Below, one piece after another: positions 5,472 through 11,303 of a stretch of DNA of 15,495 bases (positions are counted from its first letter, which is position 1; each line of letters opens with the position of its first letter). A program made the translations under genes and the position numbers. The notes below the pieces were generated by a model. It was given only the letters and a program-made list of their open reading frames with translations, was not told where the DNA came from and did not search any database. Source of the stretch: Verrucomicrobiales bacterium (GTDB lineage Bacteria; Verrucomicrobiota; Verrucomicrobiia; Verrucomicrobiales; Verrucomicrobiaceae). Location of the stretch: contig DNXB01000314.1 of NCBI GenBank assembly GCA_003506995.1, forward strand, positions 10,583-26,077, given 5' to 3'.

Positions 5472-6536
5472 TTACGCCAGGGCCAGACCGCCGCCGGGCT
5501 TGAGGAAGCCGAATTTTTCAAGCTGCTCCTCGATGATGCGCTCGCAGGAGGCGAGCTGGCGCTCGCGCTCGCGGCGGCCGTCGTCGGCGATGGTCTGGAG
5601 GGCGTCGATATCGTAGAGATAGACGCCTTCGATCTCGTTCACGGCTGGATCGACGTCACGCGGCACGGCGATGTCGATGAGCAGCAACGGTTCCCAGCGG
5701 CGCTTGCGCATGGTTTGCTCAATTTGCTCCGGTTTGATGACGAAATGCGGGGCGCTGGTGCTGGAGATGATGACATCCACCTCATGCAGGGCGTGCTCCC
5801 ACTCGTCGAATTTCATCGCGGTGCCTTTCATCTCCGTGGCGAGCTCCACCGCCTTGTCGTAGCTGCGGTTGGAGACGATGATGCTCTTCGCCCCGCGTGA
5901 GAGCAGGCTTTGCGCGCAGGTGCGGCTCATTTCGCCCGCGCCGACGAGCATGACGCGGCATTCCTTCAAGTCGTGGACCTTTTCGGCGAGATCGACGGCA
6001 ACGCTGCCAACGCTGGTGGAACCACGCTGGATGGTGGTCTCGTTGCGCACCTTTTTGCCGACGGTGAAGGCCTGCTGGAAGAGTTTATTGAGCGTTTTGC
6101 CGGTCGCGCCGGTGTCGAGCGCGGTTTTGTAGGCCGCTTTGACCTGGCCGAAGATTTCGGTCTCGCCCAGCACCATCGAATCGAGCCCGCTGACGACGCG
6201 AAAGAGGTGCCGCGCGGCCTCGGCGGAGTCGAGATTGTAAAGCACGAGCGCCTCGGCGTGCTCGGGCTGGAGCTGGAAATGCTCCACGAGGTAATCTCGC
6301 AGCGCCGCGTGGCCGTGATCGCCGCTGGGCAGCGCATGGGTGGCGTAGAGCTCCACGCGGTTGCAGGTGCTCAGTACGACGCTTTCGACGAAGCCGGGCA
6401 GCCCGCGCACCTGCTGCACCGCCTGCGGCACCTGTGCTTCCGGGAAAGCGAGACGCTCACGCACCTCGACGGGCGTGGTTTTGTAGTTGAGGCCCACACA
6501 GACGAGGCCAGCGCGGTTGTCAGTCGGCTCAGGCAT
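5472..6536 (-). CDS. hemA: Glutamyl-tRNA reductase, short form
   Basis: HemA reduces glutamyl-tRNA to glutamate-1-semialdehyde with NADPH, the committing step of C5-pathway tetrapyrrole synthesis. The 354-residue protein begins VCVGLNYKTTPVEVRERLAF. It has the catalytic Cys58 in LSTCNRVELY, the GLDSMVLGETEIFGQVKAAY block (about 116-135) and a Rossmann NADPH site, VMLVGAGEMSRTCAQSL. It ends shortly after YLYDIDALQTIADDGRRERERQ. Typical HemA is about 400-450 residues and continues into a helical dimerisation domain, which seems absent. Its ATG overlaps the stop of the upstream hemX/ccsA-like gene by 8 bases, a tight coupling also known from hemAX loci of other bacteria. It heads toward the two-gene cassette and hemC. 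Confidence 0.94.
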   Translation of the reverse strand: MPEPTDNRAGLVCVGLNYKTTPVEVRERLAFPEAQVPQAVQQVRGLPGFVESVVLSTCNRVELYATHALPSGDHGHAALRDYLVEHFQLQPEHAEALVLYNLDSAEAARHLFRVVSGLDSMVLGETEIFGQVKAAYKTALDTGATGKTLNKLFQQAFTVGKKVRNETTIQRGSTSVGSVAVDLAEKVHDLKECRVMLVGAGEMSRTCAQSLLSRGAKSIIVSNRSYDKAVELATEMKGTAMKFDEWEHALHEVDVIISSTSAPHFVIKPEQIEQTMRKRRWEPLLLIDIAVPRDVDPAVNEIEGVYLYDIDALQTIADDGRRERERQLASCERIIEEQLEKFGFLKPGGGLALA

Positions 6537-7305
6537 GCGTCACGATCCAGAGCGAGATGAACGGCAGTATGAAGCCGATGACGGCCAGCCAGGCGGTTTT
6601 GCGAGGCGAGGTGAAGTGCTTCCACATCAGAATGCTGATGACGGCATACAAGGCCCAGACGACCCACGAGAAAATCAGCTTCGGATTCGACACCGAGGTT
6701 TGCAGCGCAAAGGAAATGCCGAGCGCGATGCTCAGCAGCAGCAGGCCGAGCCGCACGAGCCGCTGGATCGCGTTCGACAGGCCCTGGATCGGCGGCAGTT
6801 GATAAAACAGGCCGCCAATCTGGTGTTTTTTGAGCAGGCGCTCCTGGATCAAATACATGACACCCGTGATGCAGGCCAAGGCGAAGGCGGCATACGCGAT
6901 CAGCGCCACGGCGGCGTGCAGCTCCACCAGCGCGTTGATTTTCCCCTTCGGCGCGTAGGGCGCGAAACCACCGACCAGCGCCATGATCTGCATGATGCTG
7001 ATGAGCGGCGCGGTGAAGACACCGAGCAAGGACAGCCGGAAGGCCGGTCCGACGAGAAAATACAGCAGCACAATGCTCCAGGCGATGAACACAAGGATGT
7101 CCGACAGGCTTTTCATCGGGCACTGGCCCACCTCCTGGCCACGGAGGTAGATGAAGGCGGTTTGCAGCACGAAACCGCCCGCCATGAGCAACAGTTGCGC
7201 CCGTCCCTGCTTCCAGGCGCCGGATTTCAGCGCCAGCAAGGCCTGCGCCACCGCGCTCACAAAGGTGAGCGTGGCTGCGAGCAGGAGCTGTTGGGAAAGT
7301 GGCAT
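6529..7305 (-). CDS. HemX/CcsA-family cytochrome c assembly-type membrane protein
   Basis: This 258-residue integral membrane protein has about eight hydrophobic helices. Family features include CPMKSLSDILVFIAWSIVLLYFL (early core), a conserved His in ELHAAVALIAYAAFALACITGVMYLIQE, and SNPKLIFSWVVWALYAVISILMWKHF near the C-terminus. CcsA/ResC proteins handle heme for cytochrome c maturation; HemX is the relative encoded beside hemA in Bacillus, where it affects HemA level. The hemA neighbour, with an 8-base overlap, favours the HemX role. The frame extends 28 codons upstream to 7389, but that part is Cys/Arg-rich and unlike the family. ATG at 7305 (MPLSQQLLLAATLTFV) gives a proper first membrane helix. 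It is divergent from apt across a 113-base region and probably opens the heme operon. I saw no clear promoter or Rex-like site there. Confidence 0.85.
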   Translation of the reverse strand: MPLSQQLLLAATLTFVSAVAQALLALKSGAWKQGRAQLLLMAGGFVLQTAFIYLRGQEVGQCPMKSLSDILVFIAWSIVLLYFLVGPAFRLSLLGVFTAPLISIMQIMALVGGFAPYAPKGKINALVELHAAVALIAYAAFALACITGVMYLIQERLLKKHQIGGLFYQLPPIQGLSNAIQRLVRLGLLLLSIALGISFALQTSVSNPKLIFSWVVWALYAVISILMWKHFTSPRKTAWLAVIGFILPFISLWIVTHA

Positions 7306-7418
7306 GGCGGACGCGGATACTCGCGGGCACCGGGCGTTTTCGCAAGGGTGAAGGCAATTACGGCGGCAATGTTGCCATCGCTTGCGCATCCCGGCATCTC
7401 CTCCATGATCGGAACCGC

Positions 7419-7952
7419 ATGGCCCCTGACATTCTCGACCGCATCCGCAGCACGATTCGTGACGTGCCTGACTTCCCGAACCCGGGCATTCTGTTCAAAG
7501 ACATCACGCCCGTGCTGGCGAATCCGGCGCTGCTGGCGCAGACGATTGATGGCATGATCGAGGCCACCGGCATCACGCAGGTGGACAAGGTGGTGGGCAT
7601 TGACGCGCGTGGCTTCATTTTCGGCGCTTTGATCGCGGAGCGGCTCGGCGCGGGGTTCATCCCGGTGCGGAAGAAGGGCAAGCTGCCCTGGCAGACGCGG
7701 GGGGTCGATTACGCGCTCGAATACGGCACGAATTCGGTGGAAATGCATCTGGATGCCATCGCGTCTGGCGAAACCGTGCTGCTGGCGGACGATCTGCTGG
7801 CCACGGGCGGCACGGCGGGCGCGGCGCTGCATTTGATCGAGCAGGCAGGTGGCAAAGTGCTGGGCAGCACGTTTTTCATTGAACTTTCCTTCCTCGGCGG
7901 CCGTGAAAAAGTCGCTGGCTCCGGCCCGGTTCACTCTTTGATCACCTACTGA
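7419..7952 (+). CDS. apt: Adenine phosphoribosyltransferase
   Basis: Apt makes AMP from adenine and PRPP, a purine salvage step in the cytoplasm. The 177-residue protein has the family N-terminus (DILDRIRSTIRDVPDFPNPGILFKDITPVL), the KVVGIDARGFIFGALIAERLGAGFIPVRKKGKLP block and the PRPP-binding loop VLLADDLLATGGTA. Length is normal. The frame is open to 7299, but the upstream 40 residues overlap the hemX/ccsA start region and are not Apt-like. ATG at 7419 is supported by family length and a weak GGAA box 4 bases before it. It is followed after 11 bases by glnD, so the two are likely co-transcribed. Confidence 0.95.
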   Translation: MAPDILDRIRSTIRDVPDFPNPGILFKDITPVLANPALLAQTIDGMIEATGITQVDKVVGIDARGFIFGALIAERLGAGFIPVRKKGKLPWQTRGVDYALEYGTNSVEMHLDAIASGETVLLADDLLATGGTAGAALHLIEQAGGKVLGSTFFIELSFLGGREKVAGSGPVHSLITY

Positions 7953-7963
7953 GGCACGCTGCG

Positions 7964-10789
7964 ATGACGGAACGCGAGTACCTGCGCCATCTGAACAAGA
8001 GCGCGCAGAAATTTTTCCCGCCGGAGGACAAGCTGCCGCGTGGCCGCGCCGAGACGCTGCGCCAGGCGAAGCGCTTTCTGAAGATCAAGGAGCAGCGCAT
8101 CAAGCAGCGGCACCGCACGGGCAGTTTCAGCGGCAAGGAGATCTGCCGCATGCGCTCGGACGTGATCGACCATCTGGTGCGCGCCCTGTGGGAGGAAAGC
8201 GTGGCCGCGCTGGCCCCCGCGGTGCGGGCGAAGCTGAATGTGAGCGTGGTGGGGCATGGCGGCTACGGCCGCCGCGTGATGAGCCCGGGCAGCGATGTCG
8301 ATCTCACGTTCATGTTTCCCGGCAACAGCGGCAGGGTGAGCAACGAGGTGGCGCAACTGATCCGCGACTACCTGCTCTATTTTTACGATTTGAAGTTCAA
8401 GGTCGGCCACGGGGCGCGGAGTGTGGGCGAGTGCATCGCCCTGGCGAACGAGAACATCGAGACGAAGACCGCGCTGATGGAGGCGCGGCTCATCACCGGC
8501 CAGCCCAAGGCATTTGAGGAGTTTCGCGCCCGGTTTGACAAGGAGTGCATGGACGGGCGCGAGGAGGAGTTTCTCAAGCTGCGCCAGCTCGACCTCGCCA
8601 CGCGCCACACGAAGCAGGGCGGCACACCCTTTGTGCAGGAGCCGCATGTGAAAAACGGCTGTGGCGGCCTGCGCGATTACCAGAATCTCATCTGGATGAC
8701 CTATGCGCGGCACCGCACGCTGAACCCGAAGGATCTCGTCGGCCTCGGCCTCATCTCCAAGGCGGGCTGGAAGGAGGTGGCGCAGGCCTATGACTGCATT
8801 CTGCGCGTGCGCAATGAGATGCACTACACGGAGAAACGCGCCGAGGACCTGCTCACCCTGCGTTTGCAAGGGCCGGTGGCCACGAACCTTGGTTATCGCC
8901 ATAAAACGCTGCTGCGCCGCATCGAGGCGCTGATGCATGACTACTACACCGCCACCCGCGACCTGCTGCAGCGCAGCAGCGAGGTGATGGACCGCTTTCA
9001 CCTCCAGCAGCTTGAGACCGAGCCCAAGCGCGGCCGTCTCATGAGCTTCCTGGCCCGCAGCCGCAAAGAAAAGCAGCAGGAGCGCTTCGACGGCTTCATC
9101 CGCAAGCACGAGCGCCTGTATGCGGAGGAGAACAGCATCTTCAAAGATGACCCGGAGCGGCTGATGCGCCTGTTTTTGCACACGCAGAACCGCCATCTCC
9201 GCCTCAGCCCGGATGTCTTCCAGCTCATCCAGGAAAGCTTCGGCCTCGTGGACACCCGGTTTCGTTACAGCAAGGCCAACCGCGAGACCTTCGAGGCCAT
9301 TCTCTCGCACAAGGGCGACGTGGCGCGCACCCTGCGGCAGATGCACCGCGTCGGCTTCCTGGGCCGCTACATGCCGGAGTTCGGCGCGCTCACCAACCTC
9401 GTGCAGCATGAGTTTTTCCACCTCTACACCGCGGACGAGCACACCCTGCGCACCCTCGACAAGCTGGATGAGCTGAGTGATCCCACGCTCAAGGGCACCG
9501 AGCTCTTCCAGCAGCTCTTTCATGACCTGCAGCAGCCCTATGTGCTCTACCTCGCCCTGCTGCTGCATGACGCCGGCCGGGCCGCGAACAAAAAGAGACA
9601 CACCGATGAAAGCACCACGCTGGCCGCCGCCGTGAGCCGCCGACTTCAGGTCAAAGGCGAGCGCCGCCGCCTGCTGCTCTTCCTCGTGGACAATCATCTG
9701 CTGATGTACCGCACCGCCACGACGAAGAGCCTCGAAGACCCGCAGGTTATCGAGGAGTTCGCCGCCATCGTGCGCACCAAGGAGTACCTCGACACGCTCC
9801 TGCTCATGACTTACGCGGACTCCAAGGGCACGAGCGACAAGAGCTGGTCCGGCTACAAGGAGGCCTCCATCCGCCAGCTCTACCACAGCACGCTGCGCTT
9901 CATGAACGCCCCGGCGGATTTCATGAGCCATGTCCAGATGCCGGTGGGAGAACTCAGGGCGGAGGTCAAACGTCGCCTCGGCGCTGAGTTTGAGGCCGAG
10001 GTGAAGGCGCACTTCCGCCACATGCCGCCCTCGTACTTCAATTTCCGCGAGGCCGAGGCCGTCGTCGCGCACATCCGCCAGTTCCGGCAGTTCTTCGTGC
10101 AGTTGATCCGCGAGGAGGCCGCCGCCGGCCTGCTGCCCGTCATGACCTGGGAGGATCATGTGGATCAAGGCTACAGCGAGCTCACCGTCGTCTGCTGGGA
10201 CCGCCACCTGCTTCTGGCGCGCATTTCCGGCGCCCTCGCCGCTGAAAGCATCAACATCCTCAGCGCCGACCTCTACCAGCGCGCCGACCACCTCGTGCTG
10301 GACACCTTCCGCGTCTGCAACACCAACTTCGCCGCCGTCACCACCAAAAGCGCCCGCGCCCGTGTGGAGGAGTCCGTGCGCAAGGCCTTCAGCGGCCCGC
10401 AGTTCGACTTCAGCGACGCCATCAGGCAGAAGCTCGGCAAGTCCATCACCATGCTCGATGAGATCGGCGATGAGATCCCGCAGCGCATCTATGTGAACAA
10501 CAACCTCTCGCCGGATCAAACCGTGCTGGAGCTTCAGCTCGTGGACCGCCTCGGGTTGTTGTACGACATCTTCATGGCCATCGGCAAGCTCGGCCACAGC
10601 GTCACCCACGCCCGTATCAGCACGGAAAAAGGCGTCGCCATTGACGCCATTTATGTACAGGACGAAAACGGCCGCAAACTCACCGATCGTGCCCAGTTGG
10701 ACGCTCTGGCGGACGCCGTGCATCAGGCGGTGCATGTACGGCTGCGAAATGACGGGGCGGAATGCCTGGTGAGGACAGCGCCGCGCTAA
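7964..10789 (+). CDS. glnD: [Protein-PII] uridylyltransferase / uridylyl-removing enzyme
   Basis: GlnD senses glutamine and adds UMP to, or removes it from, the PII proteins that control nitrogen assimilation. The 941-residue protein shows the full domain order. The nucleotidyltransferase motif is G99-G-Y-G-R-R-x-M-S-P-G-S110-D111-V-D113. A central helical region follows, then an HD hydrolase domain with LLLHDAGRAANKKRHTDES (H535-D536). Two C-terminal ACT domains are at about 735-810 (ELTVVCWDRHLLLARISGAL) and 852-930 (LELQLVDRLGLLYDIF). E. coli GlnD has 890 residues, so this is slightly long. A GAGG box 8 bases before the ATG, overlapping the apt stop, supports the start. The complementary strand has a very long open frame, which I regard as a codon-bias shadow. 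Confidence 0.96.
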   Translation: MTEREYLRHLNKSAQKFFPPEDKLPRGRAETLRQAKRFLKIKEQRIKQRHRTGSFSGKEICRMRSDVIDHLVRALWEESVAALAPAVRAKLNVSVVGHGGYGRRVMSPGSDVDLTFMFPGNSGRVSNEVAQLIRDYLLYFYDLKFKVGHGARSVGECIALANENIETKTALMEARLITGQPKAFEEFRARFDKECMDGREEEFLKLRQLDLATRHTKQGGTPFVQEPHVKNGCGGLRDYQNLIWMTYARHRTLNPKDLVGLGLISKAGWKEVAQAYDCILRVRNEMHYTEKRAEDLLTLRLQGPVATNLGYRHKTLLRRIEALMHDYYTATRDLLQRSSEVMDRFHLQQLETEPKRGRLMSFLARSRKEKQQERFDGFIRKHERLYAEENSIFKDDPERLMRLFLHTQNRHLRLSPDVFQLIQESFGLVDTRFRYSKANRETFEAILSHKGDVARTLRQMHRVGFLGRYMPEFGALTNLVQHEFFHLYTADEHTLRTLDKLDELSDPTLKGTELFQQLFHDLQQPYVLYLALLLHDAGRAANKKRHTDESTTLAAAVSRRLQVKGERRRLLLFLVDNHLLMYRTATTKSLEDPQVIEEFAAIVRTKEYLDTLLLMTYADSKGTSDKSWSGYKEASIRQLYHSTLRFMNAPADFMSHVQMPVGELRAEVKRRLGAEFEAEVKAHFRHMPPSYFNFREAEAVVAHIRQFRQFFVQLIREEAAAGLLPVMTWEDHVDQGYSELTVVCWDRHLLLARISGALAAESINILSADLYQRADHLVLDTFRVCNTNFAAVTTKSARARVEESVRKAFSGPQFDFSDAIRQKLGKSITMLDEIGDEIPQRIYVNNNLSPDQTVLELQLVDRLGLLYDIFMAIGKLGHSVTHARISTEKGVAIDAIYVQDENGRKLTDRAQLDALADAVHQAVHVRLRNDGAECLVRTAPR

Positions 10790-10835
10790 AAAGCAGGCGG
10801 GGCAGGCCCATTCGTTAAAAATTTCATGTTTAGGC

Positions 10836-10864
10836 TTGCCTTGCCGCACGTCATTCGCTAAAAA
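10836..10864 (+). promoter_or_regulatory. Predicted promoter of the blaI unit, nearly leaderless
   Basis: TTGCCT (10836-10841) and TAAAAA (10859-10864) are 4/6 matches to -35 and -10 boxes with an ideal 17-base spacer. Transcription would start near 10871, about 3 bases before the blaI ATG at 10874, so the message would be nearly leaderless. The -10 box lies inside the inverted repeat at 10854-10873. This is by-eye prediction. Confidence 0.4.
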
Positions 10865-10873
10865 AATAGCGAA
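10854..10873. promoter_or_regulatory. Probable BlaI operator: inverted repeat ending at the blaI start codon
   Basis: TTCGCTA-AAAAAA-TAGCGAA is a perfect 7-bp inverted repeat around six A residues, ending at the base before the ATG. A related left half, CATTCGTTAAAAA, occurs 43 bp upstream (10809-10821), compared with CATTCGCTAAAAA at 10852-10864. BlaI-type repressors bind dyads in their own promoters, so autorepression is the simplest reading. The core differs from the TACA/TGTA dyad of staphylococcal BlaI/MecI. The repeats are seen; binding is inferred. Confidence 0.55.
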
Positions 10874-11260
10874 ATGTCCGATCCCACTCATCTCTCCCGG
10901 CGCGAGCGCCAGATTTTGAATGTCCTGCATGAGCTGGGCAGCGCCACGGTGGCCGTGGTGCAGTCCAAGCTGCCTGACCCGCCGACTGACATGGCCGTGC
11001 GGCGGCTGATGCACATTCTGGAGGAGAAAGGGCACGCCAAACGCACCGGCAAGGATGGGCGCGAGGTGATTTATGCCCCTGCGCAGTCCAAGGCCCGTGC
11101 CGGATTGCAGGCGCTGCGGCAGGTGCTGGACACCTTCTTTGGCGGCGCGGTGGACGAGGCGCTCGCCGCCCACCTCACGCGCAAGGATGCCTCGCTCAGC
11201 GATGAGCAGGCGGAGCGCATCCAGCAGCTCATCAACGCCGCGAAGAAGGAAGGCCGGTGA
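10874..11260 (+). CDS. blaI: BlaI/MecI/CopY-family winged-helix repressor
   Basis: This 128-residue protein opens with LSRRERQILNVLHELGSATVAVVQSKLP and continues VRRLMHILEEKGHAKRTGKDGREVIYAP. This is the winged helix of the BlaI/MecI family, including the typical helix-wing spacing. The C-terminal half (about 75-128, LRQVLDTFFGGAVDEALAAHL ... LSDEQAERIQQLI) is the dimerisation part, where partner M56 proteases trigger cleavage in staphylococcal systems. A BlaR1-like M56 gene follows 31 bases downstream, the canonical repressor-sensor order. The start at 10874 abuts an inverted repeat and promoter. The symbol is by family; the regulated genes beyond its own unit are unknown. Confidence 0.92.
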   Translation: MSDPTHLSRRERQILNVLHELGSATVAVVQSKLPDPPTDMAVRRLMHILEEKGHAKRTGKDGREVIYAPAQSKARAGLQALRQVLDTFFGGAVDEALAAHLTRKDASLSDEQAERIQQLINAAKKEGR

Positions 11261-11268
11261 GGACTGCG

Positions 11269-11303
11269 GAATGACGAATGAGTAAATCCGAATGACGAAT
11301 GCC
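11269..11303 (+). repeat. Degenerate 7-base tandem repeat (GAATGAC) carrying the start codon of the M56-PBP gene
   Basis: Five consecutive heptads read GAATGAC, GAATGAG, TAAATCC, GAATGAC, GAATGCC. The 12-mer GAATGACGAATG therefore occurs twice, 21 bases apart. Each copy contains an ATG: the first opens a four-codon frame (MTNE then stop, 11271-11285), the second is the ATG at 11292 of the large gene (MTNAMN). The 31-base gap between blaI and the next gene is largely made of this repeat. Confidence 0.7.

Noticed and set aside
5910..6560. A 216-codon plus-strand frame opposite hemA, and a 356-codon frame at 6487-7557 opposite the hemX/ccsA-like gene.
   Set aside because: Both are antisense to well-supported genes and have low-complexity His/Gln/Arg-rich products.
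7365..7376. Small dyad GGCAA-TG-TTGCC between hemX and apt.
   Set aside because: Five-base arms are expected by chance, and it does not match Rex or another operator I know.
7306..7389. Upstream extension of the hemX/ccsA-like frame to 7389.
   Set aside because: The added residues are Cys/Arg-rich and hydrophilic in front of a good first membrane helix; ATG at 7305 fits better.
7299..7418. N-terminal extension of the Apt frame upstream of 7419.
   Set aside because: It has no Apt likeness, would make the protein 40 residues too long and covers the divergent hemX promoter region.
10801..10840. Imperfect stem GGCAGGCC / GGCTTGCC downstream of glnD as a terminator.
   Set aside because: There is a mismatch in the stem, a 24-base loop and no T-run; it also overlaps the predicted blaI -35 box.
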